A stretch of DNA of 64,000 nt from assembly GCA_046153875.1 (NCBI GenBank), contig JBJXFE010000042.1, forward strand, positions 51,012-115,011, in the 5' to 3' direction. Positions within the stretch are counted from its first letter, which is position 1, and the number at the start of each line of letters is the position of its first letter. This stretch comes from JBJXFE01 sp046153875. GTDB lineage: Bacteria > Planctomycetota > Phycisphaerae > Phycisphaerales > UBA1924. The notes under the pieces are model-generated. The model worked only from the letters and a program-made list of their open reading frames with translations. It ran no database searches and had not been told where the DNA came from. Position numbers and translations under genes: made by a program. Below, piece by piece: positions 43,506 through 50,767 of this stretch.

Positions 43506-44273
43506 ATGACCGATCCCAATCAAGCCGCCCAACAATGCCGAACCGTGAGCACGCACACGCCTCCGAGTTTTGACGAATGGGTTCACTACTGCTTCACGCA
43601 TGGCAACGCCGATTTCCGTGGAGAGTCTGGGGATTCCAAGGCAGACGTCGACGCGCGCGAACGGCGGTTTCAAGGCATCGACCCGGTTCTGCTGGCTCGG
43701 CATCTGACGCGTCTCTTTGAGTCGCCGGGGTTCATCGCCGACCGGTATACCGATGCGCAGATTGCGGGCGCGACGTGGTTCCTCTTTGGTTGCGCATCGT
43801 GCTACTTCAGCGGGATGCAGCGTGCAGTAGTCCCGATCGAGGCTCATGCCCGCTGCGTTCGGTCCGTATCGAAGCTCTATACCGACCTGTACGACCGCGT
43901 CTGCGGCCGTCGCGGCACGGACCCGGACACCGACCTCCGCGAAACGGTGGAGCTGGACTGCGCTGTCTACATGATCTGGGACATGAGCGGCTTCGGGGGT
44001 GGGGCGCTCTTCCCGAACGAGTACCCTCACCTCGTCCAGCCGGAGCTTGATGTGCTCCAGGCCGTGCTGGACGAGTGTCGCACCAGCGCCTGCCTCATCA
44101 GCGCGCTGCACGGCATCGGTCACATCTATTGCTTCAACAACTACAACGGGAATCGGGCCATGGCTCGGCGTGTACGCAGCATGATCGATCGGTTTCTTCG
44201 AGAGCGGCGGTCTGCGCTGCCTCAGTGGGTGAGGGAATACGCCGAGGATGCACGCGTCGGCGGCGTGCAATAG
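43506..44273 (+). CDS. Hypothetical soluble protein
   Basis: 255 residues from ATG 43506; a GTG at 43545 is another possible start. No domain I recognise. It is a soluble alpha-helical protein with aromatic and Cys residues (for example WFLFGCASCYFSGMQR, AVYMIWDMSGFGGGALFPNE) and ends in a basic helix (RRVRSMIDRFLRERR). Codon use is less GC3-biased than its neighbours in the middle part, so recent acquisition is possible. Neither an obvious ribosome site nor a TANNNT box precedes it. Confidence 0.6.
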   Translation: MTDPNQAAQQCRTVSTHTPPSFDEWVHYCFTHGNADFRGESGDSKADVDARERRFQGIDPVLLARHLTRLFESPGFIADRYTDAQIAGATWFLFGCASCYFSGMQRAVVPIEAHARCVRSVSKLYTDLYDRVCGRRGTDPDTDLRETVELDCAVYMIWDMSGFGGGALFPNEYPHLVQPELDVLQAVLDECRTSACLISALHGIGHIYCFNNYNGNRAMARRVRSMIDRFLRERRSALPQWVREYAEDARVGGVQ

Positions 44274-44307
44274 GCGGCGGTCCCCAACTGCGCCGTGGTG
44301 CGAGCGC

Positions 44308-45339
44308 TCAGGTTCGCGGGGCCGGCCCATCGGCCAGGGGGTCGGGGCGGAAGAGCTTCGTGTTCAGCGCCCACTGCTTCTCGGTGAAGTTCCCGCCCAT
44401 CTCGGCGCCGGCCGCGCGATCCGGTCGCGCGGCCGCCAGCGCCATGGAGGTCTTCGCGTCGAGGTTGTCGAGCATCGAGACGAGGATGGCCTCGGGCGTG
44501 CTGGGCAGCTTGGCCGCCCCGAACTCCGGAAGCCCGTGGTGCGAGAGCACGATGTGCTCAAGGGCCATGAGGGCGGTCGGCGGGATGCGCAGGCCGCTTT
44601 CGCGGATCATGGCCTGGGCCTTCTCGCGGAGCATGATGACGCCGTCGACGACGTGCCCGACGAGTTCGCCGCGGTCGGAGTACGAGAACGTGCGGTCGTA
44701 CACCAGCTCGCGCGTCTTGCCCAGGTCGTGGATGAACAGGCCGAGCATCACCAGGTCGCGGCTGACCTTCGGGTACAGCGGGCAGACCTTGTCCGCGAGC
44801 TTGAGCAGTGTCAGCGTGTGCTCGAGCAGCCCGCCGAGGTAGGCGTGGTGGAGGCTCTTGGCCGCGGGGCATTTCTTGAGGGCCGCCGCGAGGTGCGTGT
44901 CGGTGAGGAAGGCCTTGGCCAGGGCCTTAATGGCCGGGTGGGCGACGGTGTCGAGGAGCGCGGTCAGCTCGGCGAACATCTCCTCCGGGTCGCGTTTCGA
45001 CGCCGGGAGCAGATCGCGCAGCTCCTCGGGGCTGGGCTCCACGGCGTCGATGGCCTGGATGATGAGCTGGATCTCGCCCTGGTACGCCTGCGTTTCCCCT
45101 TCGAGGAATACGAACCCATCCGTGGGCAGGCGGCCGTATGTCTGCTCGTCGATCGACCACATGCGTCCGGGCAGGTCGCCGGACTTATCGCCGATGAGGC
45201 ATCGGAGGTAGGGCTTGTCGGCGCGGGTGCGGCCGAGCTGCGCGTTGGCGATCGAGTACGTCCCGCGGATGCGCTCCGAGGGCTTCAGTTCGGCGATGTA
45301 TCGGCGGGCGGGCGCGGGCGCGGGGGCGGGGGCGGGCAT
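44308..45339 (-). CDS. YhaM-like HD-domain 3'-5' exoribonuclease/OB-fold protein
   Basis: 343 residues from ATG 45339, whose Ala/Pro repeat (PAPAPAPAPA) is a short low-complexity leader. An OB-fold domain comes first (PYLRCLIGDKSGDLPGRMW), then an HD hydrolase: KSLHHAYLGGLLEHTLTLLK, LGLFIHDLGKTRELVYD and LEHIVLSHHGLPEFGA. OB plus HD is the layout of YhaM/CBF1-type nucleases that degrade RNA or ssDNA from the 3' end. Metal ligands HD and the two later His residues are present. Confidence 0.88.
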   Translation of the reverse strand: MPAPAPAPAPARRYIAELKPSERIRGTYSIANAQLGRTRADKPYLRCLIGDKSGDLPGRMWSIDEQTYGRLPTDGFVFLEGETQAYQGEIQLIIQAIDAVEPSPEELRDLLPASKRDPEEMFAELTALLDTVAHPAIKALAKAFLTDTHLAAALKKCPAAKSLHHAYLGGLLEHTLTLLKLADKVCPLYPKVSRDLVMLGLFIHDLGKTRELVYDRTFSYSDRGELVGHVVDGVIMLREKAQAMIRESGLRIPPTALMALEHIVLSHHGLPEFGAAKLPSTPEAILVSMLDNLDAKTSMALAAARPDRAAGAEMGGNFTEKQWALNTKLFRPDPLADGPAPRT

Positions 45340-45423
45340 GTCGGGCCTTTCGGGAGCGGACGTGTGAACAGGGGCGATTCTATCGGCGGAATGCGGTGAG
45401 AAGGGGGCCTTGCTGTTCACGTG

Positions 45424-45429
45424 TATACT
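45424..45429 (+). promoter_or_regulatory. -10 box TATACT of the toxin-antitoxin operon
   Basis: TATACT lies 6 nt before ATG 45436 with no Shine-Dalgarno, which predicts a leaderless mRNA. CACGTG just upstream (45419-45424) is a short palindrome that might bind the antitoxin. Confidence 0.55.
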
Positions 45430-45435
45430 GGCGGC

Positions 45436-45669
45436 ATGTCGCCCAACGATCGCATCACGATCGATCCCGCCGTCATGGGTGGGAAACCCTGCATCAAGGG
45501 CACGCGTGTGACCGTCGGCTTGGTCCTCGGGCTGATGTCCGGGGGGATGACGCGCGACCAGATTCTCCAGTCGTACCCCTATCTCACGACGCAAGACCTT
45601 GACGCGGCACTGGCCTATGCCGCCTGGCGCATGCAGGAACAGTCGGCGCCATTCGCCGAGGCGTCATGA
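45436..45669 (+). CDS. DUF433 family antitoxin
   Basis: 77 residues. ITIDPAVMGGKPCIKGTRVT followed by VLGLMSGGMTRDQIL is the DUF433 signature, a small helix-turn-helix-like domain found as antitoxin beside PIN-like toxins. The stop overlaps the toxin ATG by 4 nt (ATGA). A TATACT box 6 nt before the ATG drives both genes. Probably binds and silences the toxin and represses its own promoter, by analogy with similar pairs. Confidence 0.88.
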   Translation: MSPNDRITIDPAVMGGKPCIKGTRVTVGLVLGLMSGGMTRDQILQSYPYLTTQDLDAALAYAAWRMQEQSAPFAEAS

Positions 45670-46037
45670 GATTCCTGGTGGACATGAACCTGGCGCCGGA
45701 TTGGTGCCCGTTTCTCGCTGGGCTCGGGCACGACGCGGTTCACTGGTCCACCGTCGGACGCGGCTCGGAGCCGGACCGGGAACTGTTCGACTTCGCGCGG
45801 AAGGAGGGCCGTGTCGTGCTCAGCCACGACCTCGACTTCTCCGCGATTCTCGCGGCGACCGGCGCGACCGGCCCGAGCGTCGTTCAGGTTCGCGTACACG
45901 CCCCGACTGTGGCAGCGATCGGGAATCACGTGGCGCGCGCCGTGAGCCGCTACGAGCGGGAACTTGCCCTGGGCGCGGTCATGTCCCTGGACTTCCGTTC
46001 TGCCCGGGTGCGTCTGCTTCCTCTGCGTTCCCAGTGA
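45666..46037 (+). CDS. DUF5615 PIN-like toxin
   Basis: 123 residues. MRFLVDMNLAPDWCPFLAG opens with the first acidic residue, and VLSHDLDFSAILAA and SVVQVRV follow, the layout of DUF5615 Mut7-C-like PIN fold RNases that pair with DUF433. The acidic residues D6, E/D near 42 and D58-D60 are preserved, so the protein should be active. Start overlaps the antitoxin stop. Ends 13 nt before the converging queF gene. Confidence 0.88.
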   Translation: MRFLVDMNLAPDWCPFLAGLGHDAVHWSTVGRGSEPDRELFDFARKEGRVVLSHDLDFSAILAATGATGPSVVQVRVHAPTVAAIGNHVARAVSRYERELALGAVMSLDFRSARVRLLPLRSQ

Positions 46038-46050
46038 CGTTCCGCGCTGT

Positions 46051-46428
46051 CTACGCCAGAAACCGCGCCGGGACGTCGCCGTGCTCCGCGCGGATGATCG
46101 AGCGGATGCCGCCGCGGCCGCGCCAGTGGCTGTGGACCTGGAGCCAGACCGGCTTCATGGCGGCGACGAGGTCGCGCTTGATCTCGTCGGTGACGGCCTC
46201 GTAGAAGATGCCCCGCTGCCGGAAGGACTGGTAGTAGAGCTTGAGGCTCTTGAGCTCGACGCACACGCCGCCGTCGCAGGTGGGGCGCGGCTCGTAGCGA
46301 AGAGTGATGGTCCCGTAGTCCGGGTGCCCCGTCATCGGGCACAGCGAGGTGAACTCTTCCGCGACGTGCTCGATGACGATGGGGGCGTCGGTGGGCGTGG
46401 GGAAGACTTCGAGAAGGGGTGCGGGCAT
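46051..46428 (-). CDS. queF: NADPH-dependent 7-cyano-7-deazaguanine reductase QueF
   Basis: Reduces preQ0 to preQ1 in queuosine synthesis; 125 residues from ATG 46428, the single-domain form. The active Cys is in TSLCPMTGHPDYG, substrate Glu in VCVELKSLKLYYQSFR, and the NADPH-side segment RGIFYEAVTDEIK follows. The start is chosen because TAGCAT (46434-46439) lies 5 nt before it; a longer in-frame start (46461) would add eleven unconserved residues. No other queuosine gene is adjacent. Confidence 0.93.
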   Translation of the reverse strand: MPAPLLEVFPTPTDAPIVIEHVAEEFTSLCPMTGHPDYGTITLRYEPRPTCDGGVCVELKSLKLYYQSFRQRGIFYEAVTDEIKRDLVAAMKPVWLQVHSHWRGRGGIRSIIRAEHGDVPARFLA

Positions 46429-46433
46429 GGGGG

Positions 46434-46439
46434 ATGCTA
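46434..46439 (-). promoter_or_regulatory. -10 box TAGCAT deciding the queF start
   Basis: TAGCAT on the minus strand lies 5 nt before ATG 46428. The longer start at 46461 would place this box inside the coding sequence. Confidence 0.45.
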
Positions 46440-46547
46440 AAGCGCAAAGCTCAAAACTCAAAGCGCAAACAAGAGCAGCGAGGCGCCGTGCTGTGGCGCG
46501 CGGATGGGTTGATTCGGGGTGCTGAGCTTTGCGCGGTGAGCGGTGAA

Positions 46548-47564
46548 TCAGCCGTATCGGCTGATGAGCTCGATGATCTGGGGCTGGCGGCGCTCGATCT
46601 GGAGCGACCGGCGCAGGTGCGTCAACCCCTCTTCCTTCGCCTTGGTGTCGGTCCGTTCGCTCCAGATGTAGCGGTTGAGCAGGCAGACGCCGACGCCGTT
46701 GTGGGCGGGGAAGTGGGCGTCGTCGATCTCGATGGCCTTGCGGAAGGCGGCGACGGCGTCGTCGTACTTCTCCTGGCGGTAGAGGCAGGAGCCGAGGCGC
46801 TCGTAGGCGACGGCCGAGGGCTTCGTGCGCACGAGCTGCTCGAGGGTGGTCTGCATCTCCGCGTTGCGCCCGGCCTTGCCGAGGCTCTCGGCCAGGTTCA
46901 GCAGGAGTTCCGGCGTGAGGCGCATGAGCTCCGCGGCCTGGCGGTACTCGACGACCGCGTCCTCGTGCTGCTCGAGGGCGGCGTAGACGGCGCCGAGGTT
47001 GACGCGGGCGGCGGCGCTGTCCGTCCGCAGTTGCACGGCCCGCTGGGCGTAGGCGAGGGCCTGGCGCGGCTCGGCGAGCTGGAGGTACGCGGTGGCGAGG
47101 TTGAGGTTGGCGTTGAAGTCGTCGGGGCGGATGGTCAGGGCCCGCAGGTACGCGCGGACGGAATCGACGAGGCGGTCGAGGAGTTGCAGGGCGAGGCCGT
47201 GGAGGTACTGCGCGTCGAAGTTCTGGGGCTCAACGGAGGCGGCGCGGCTGTAGGCCGTCTCGGCGTCGCCGAAGTCGCCCATCTCGCGGTGGATGTCCCC
47301 CATGCTGACGAAGGCGGTGGTGAGCTTCGGGTTGATGTGGATGGCGCGGCGGAGCTCGGCGAGGGCGGGTTCGTAGAGGCCTTGGCGGCGGAGACTCTGG
47401 GCGCGGCCGACGGCGGCGGCGGCCTCGGCGGCCGTGGGACGCGCGGCGGCGGTCGGGTTCTGGTTCGCTGCGCGGGCGCGGGCGGCGCGGCCACGGCATG
47501 CCGGCATCACGGCGACGGTCGTCAGGCACAGCAGCAGCGCGATCCAGCGGGTCCCGGGTCTCAT
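46548..47564 (-). CDS. TPR-repeat protein, exported or lipoprotein
   Basis: 338 residues. The N-terminus RWIALLLCLTTVAVMPAC reads as a lipoprotein-like signal with a possible lipobox Cys at residue 23, although Met at -3 makes it weak. The remainder is about seven tetratricopeptide repeats (for example LYEPALAELRRAIHINPKL, NFDAQYLHGLALQLLDRLVD, KYDDAVAAFRKAIEIDDAHF), a protein-interaction scaffold. Partner unknown. Its ATG overlaps the nfo stop by 4 nt, so the two are co-transcribed from the nfo promoter. Confidence 0.85.
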   Translation of the reverse strand: MRPGTRWIALLLCLTTVAVMPACRGRAARARAANQNPTAAARPTAAEAAAAVGRAQSLRRQGLYEPALAELRRAIHINPKLTTAFVSMGDIHREMGDFGDAETAYSRAASVEPQNFDAQYLHGLALQLLDRLVDSVRAYLRALTIRPDDFNANLNLATAYLQLAEPRQALAYAQRAVQLRTDSAAARVNLGAVYAALEQHEDAVVEYRQAAELMRLTPELLLNLAESLGKAGRNAEMQTTLEQLVRTKPSAVAYERLGSCLYRQEKYDDAVAAFRKAIEIDDAHFPAHNGVGVCLLNRYIWSERTDTKAKEEGLTHLRRSLQIERRQPQIIELISRYG

Positions 47565-48511
47565 CGGCGTGGAGCCTTCTTTGAAGCCGCCCGGCGGGCG
47601 GGGGGTCGGTAGTTTATCGGCTCCCGGTCCGCGAGCCTTTTGAGGCGTTGGAGGTTCAGGGCGTCATACGGTTTGCCCGCGGGGTTTGTTCCCTTAGGGG
47701 TTTCGAGGATTTTCGGGGTCTCCCGCAGTTCCGGGCGGTTCACGACCGCCGCGAAACCGCTGGATTTGAGGCTCTTCGTGCCGATCGCGCCCTCGCCGAG
47801 GTGGGCGTGCCAGTCGCGGCGGCTGCCGAGCCCGAACTTCGAGTCGTTAACGTGCATCACGCGGAGCGTGCCGGGCCCGCATTGACGGAAGAACTCGTCG
47901 AGCACGGCGTCCGCTCCCGCACGGGTGGACATGTCGTACCCGCCGGCGTGGAGGTGGCAGGTATCAAGGCAGAAGCCGACGCGGTCGGCCTCGCCGGTCG
48001 CGTCGATGATCGCGGCCCGCATCGCGGCCAGTTCTTCGAGCGTGCGACCGAGGATGCTCCCCGCGCCGACGGTGTCTTCGAGGCACGAGACGGTGGCGTA
48101 GCCGCGCGTGCGAGCGAAGATGTTCTTGTAGGCCGCGGCGATGCGGGCGATGCCGGCCTGGGCGGACGAGGTGGTGTACGCGCCGGGATGGTGGACGAGG
48201 AACGGGATGCCGAGGGTCTCGCAGCGCCCGATCTCGTCGGTCATCAGGTCGATCGACTTGCGCCAGAGCTCGTCGTCGGGTGCGGCGAGGTTGATCAGGT
48301 ACGACGCGTGGGAGACGGTGCGGCCGGGGGAGACCCACCCCAGCCGCTTGAGCTCGGCGCGCCACTCCTGCACTATGCCCGGGTCGAGGGGCTTGGCCTT
48401 CCACTGCTGCTGGTTCTTGGTGAAGACCTGGACGGTGTCGAGGCCGAGCCCCTCGGCCTCGTGCAGGGCGTTGACCATCGAGCCGGCGATGGACAGGTGG
48501 GAACCGAACAT
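47561..48511 (-). CDS. nfo: Endonuclease IV (AP endonuclease)
   Basis: Cuts 5' of abasic sites in base-excision repair; 316 residues. GSHLSIAGSMVNALHEA, VQVFTKNQQQWKAK, FLVHHPGAYTTS and LEDTVGAGSILGRTLEEL, with GFCLDTCHLHAGGYD and RVMHVNDSKFGLGSRRDWHA carrying the three zinc ligand sets, match Nfo throughout. A basic tail (RPPARRAASKKAPRR) follows. TACACT at 48519-48524 is 7 nt before the ATG. Upstream lies a long inverted-repeat element whose left end overlaps this box; TPR gene follows with ATGA overlap. Confidence 0.95.
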   Translation of the reverse strand: MFGSHLSIAGSMVNALHEAEGLGLDTVQVFTKNQQQWKAKPLDPGIVQEWRAELKRLGWVSPGRTVSHASYLINLAAPDDELWRKSIDLMTDEIGRCETLGIPFLVHHPGAYTTSSAQAGIARIAAAYKNIFARTRGYATVSCLEDTVGAGSILGRTLEELAAMRAAIIDATGEADRVGFCLDTCHLHAGGYDMSTRAGADAVLDEFFRQCGPGTLRVMHVNDSKFGLGSRRDWHAHLGEGAIGTKSLKSSGFAAVVNRPELRETPKILETPKGTNPAGKPYDALNLQRLKRLADREPINYRPPARRAASKKAPRR

Positions 48512-48521
48512 CCAAACCAGT

Positions 48522-48654
48522 GTACCGGACGCCGAGGCTGCGGAGTCCCGCCGCGGCGGGCCTCGGGCACGTCCGGCGCCGGCGTGTTTCGCGCCGCGAA
48601 ACCGATGCACCCGAGCCTTCGCTCGCGGACTCGCTCAGTCTCGGTGTCCGATAC
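48522..48654. repeat. Mini-element with 19-bp terminal inverted repeats (copy 2)
   Basis: GTACCGGACGCCGAGGCTG (48522-48540) and CAGTCTCGGTGTCCGATAC (48636-48654) match as inverted repeats at 16 of 19 positions; 133 bp overall with nested GC-rich hairpins inside (CCGCCGCGGCGG at 48549; GGCGCCGGCG at 48575). ACCCGAGCCTTCGCTCGCGG (48609-48628) repeats copy 1 (36126-36145) with one change. Its two ends overlap the outward TACACT and TACGAT boxes of nfo and the SDR gene. Confidence 0.65.
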
Positions 48655-48663
48655 GATCCGCCC

Positions 48664-49494
48664 ATGCCCGAACTTCCTCTCCAGGGCCGCATCGCGGTGG
48701 TGAGCGGGGCGAGCGCCGGGATCGGCGAGGCGATCGCGCGGTCGCTGGTCGCGGGCGGCGCGACCGTTGTCGTGAACGCGCGGCGGCGCGAACGTCTGGA
48801 CGAGCTTGTTCGCGAACTGGGGACCGAGGACGCGGTCGCGGTTGCGGGCGACGCGGCCGACGACGGCGTCATCCGCGCGATGCTCGACGCGGCCAGAACC
48901 ACCTTCGGCGGCGGGACGCGCGAGGCGGACCTCGTCGTCGTCAACGCCGGGCGCGGGCTGCGCGGGAGCGTCTACGACTCCGACCCCGCGCAGTGGGAGC
49001 AGGTCTTCCGCGTGAACCTGCTCGCGGCGGCGCGCCTGATGCGTGCGGCCGCGGAGAGGATGGCGGGGGCCGTGCCGGTGGTGCAAGGCCCGCCGCCCGC
49101 GACGCCCCCCCCACCGCCGAAGCCGCCCGCGGGGTGGCTGGATCGCCCGCGCGACATCGTGGTGCTCGGCTCGACCGTGGGGCGGCACATCTCGCCGTTC
49201 TCGTCGCTGTATGGGTCGGCGAAGGCGGGCGTGCACATGCTGGCGGAGTCGCTGCGCCGTCTGATGGCGCCGCGCGGTGTGCGCGTCTCGCTCCTGGAGC
49301 CCGGGATCGTCAAGAGTGAGTTCCAGGACGCCGCCGGGTACGACCGCGCCAGCTTCGGCACGTTCATGGACTCGATCGCGCCGGTGCTGACACCCGAGGA
49401 CATCGCGCGGCTCGTGATGTTCGTCGTGAGCCAGCCCGCGGGGATGCACGTGTGCGACGTGATGGTGAGGCCGACGCGGCAGGAGTATCCGTAA
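48664..49494 (+). CDS. SDR family oxidoreductase with proline-rich insert
   Basis: 276 residues. Cofactor motif VVSGASAGIGEAIARSLVA, NAG at about residue 92 and the YxxxK pair in SSLYGSAKAGVHMLA. Between the Asn and Ser/Tyr strands is a roughly 25-residue insert of prolines (VVQGPPPATPPPPPKPPAG), unusual for the family and probably a surface loop. The Ser expected before the Tyr is in VLGSTVGRHIS. TACGAT at 48652-48657, 6 nt before the ATG, is part of an inverted-repeat element. Divergent from nfo; the enzyme's substrate is unknown. Confidence 0.9.
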   Translation: MPELPLQGRIAVVSGASAGIGEAIARSLVAGGATVVVNARRRERLDELVRELGTEDAVAVAGDAADDGVIRAMLDAARTTFGGGTREADLVVVNAGRGLRGSVYDSDPAQWEQVFRVNLLAAARLMRAAAERMAGAVPVVQGPPPATPPPPPKPPAGWLDRPRDIVVLGSTVGRHISPFSSLYGSAKAGVHMLAESLRRLMAPRGVRVSLLEPGIVKSEFQDAAGYDRASFGTFMDSIAPVLTPEDIARLVMFVVSQPAGMHVCDVMVRPTRQEYP

Positions 49495-49551
49495 CGCAGC
49501 GTTCGCCGGCCGCGCGGGATTGAAACCCGCGTCCTTGGCATACGATCCGGC

Positions 49552-50586
49552 GTGGCGTCCCGCGACTACTACGAAGTGCTCGGCGTGCCGCGGAACGCGT
49601 CGGCGGACGACATCCGCAAGGCGTACCGCAAGCTCGTGCGCCAGCACCACCCGGACGTGAACAAGGCCAAGGACGCGGCGGAGAAGTTCAAGGAAGTCCA
49701 GGAGGCGTACGACGCCTTGTCCGACGAGGCGAAGCGCCGGCAGTACGACCAGTTCGGGCGCGTGACCGAAGGCGCGGGGCAGCCCGGTCGCGGGCCGGGG
49801 GGGAAGCCCCACTACACGTGGTCGAATGTCGGCGGGGGCCCGGGACGGCCGGGCGCCGAAATGGACATGGATGACCTCGGGTCTATGTTCGACGCGTTCT
49901 TCGGGCAGGGCGGGGGGATGCGCGAGAACCCGTTCGGCGGGCCGCGCGGCGGGAAGCGGCCGCGTGCCGGACGCCGACCGAGCCCCGATGAAGGGGCGGC
50001 CGCCGAGGGCGTGACGCACGACCTGGACGTGGAGTTCATGACGGCGGCCCGGGGCGGTACCCGCCAGATTCGCCTCCAATCCGACGGGCGGACGCGCACG
50101 ATCGACGTTACAATCCCCCGGGGCGTCCGCGACGGCTCCAGGCTCCGCGTGAAAGGCGGGGCCGCCCCCGAGCCGAACGCGGACGACCCGCGGGACCTGA
50201 TCCTCACCGTGAAGATCGCCCCGCACCCCCTGTTTCGGCGGGCCGATCCCGACCGCGACGGCGGGTCGCACCTGGACCTGGTGTTGTCGCTCCCCTTGAC
50301 GATCGCCGAGGCGACGCTGGGTGCGACGGTGACGGTCCCCACCCTGGATGCGCCCGTGGACCTGACGATCCCGCCGGGCACCGCGAGCGGCATGAAGCTG
50401 CGCCTCAAGGGCAAGGGCATCGACGACGGCACGAACAAGGGCGACCTGTACGCCGTCGTCAAGATCGTCCCGCCCGACGGGCGGGAGCTGGGAGAGTCCG
50501 ACCGCGAAGCCCTGACGCGGATCTCCTCGCGCGGGCCCGGACCGAGGTCCGGCCCCGAATGGTCCGCGACCCGCGCGGGCCGATGA
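49552..50586 (+). CDS. DnaJ-type co-chaperone without zinc finger (CbpA-like)
   Basis: 344 residues, GTG start. The J domain is SRDYYEVLGVPRNASADDIR through the HPD motif in VRQHHPDVNKAKD and ends KRRQYDQFGR; a Gly/Phe-rich linker follows, then two C-terminal client domains (TRTIDVTIPRGVRDGSRLRV and VDLTIPPGTASGMKLRLKG). There is no CxxCxGxG zinc finger, so it is CbpA/DnaJ-II like and needs a DnaK partner, not in the window. TACGAT at 49541-49546 lies 5 nt before GTG. Arg/Gly-rich C-terminal tail. Confidence 0.92.
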   Translation: MASRDYYEVLGVPRNASADDIRKAYRKLVRQHHPDVNKAKDAAEKFKEVQEAYDALSDEAKRRQYDQFGRVTEGAGQPGRGPGGKPHYTWSNVGGGPGRPGAEMDMDDLGSMFDAFFGQGGGMRENPFGGPRGGKRPRAGRRPSPDEGAAAEGVTHDLDVEFMTAARGGTRQIRLQSDGRTRTIDVTIPRGVRDGSRLRVKGGAAPEPNADDPRDLILTVKIAPHPLFRRADPDRDGGSHLDLVLSLPLTIAEATLGATVTVPTLDAPVDLTIPPGTASGMKLRLKGKGIDDGTNKGDLYAVVKIVPPDGRELGESDREALTRISSRGPGPRSGPEWSATRAGR

Positions 50587-50767
50587 CGCTTCTGTCAGCG
50601 CGGCGCGAGGGTTCGCGGGCGAACTGCTCGCGCACCGCCCGGTCGGCCGATGGAGGCGCCGCCCGCGGTTTGACAACCCCGGACCGGCGCGCGACAGTTC
50701 CCGCCACGCGGCGGGGGTCGGCGGCCGCGGGAACGCCCACGATGGAGCGGGCAGGAGAGCCCTGACG

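Noticed and set aside
46548..46560. Prophage or insertion-sequence remnants around the TPR/nfo genes
   Set aside because: No integrase, transposase or target-site duplication seen anywhere in the window.
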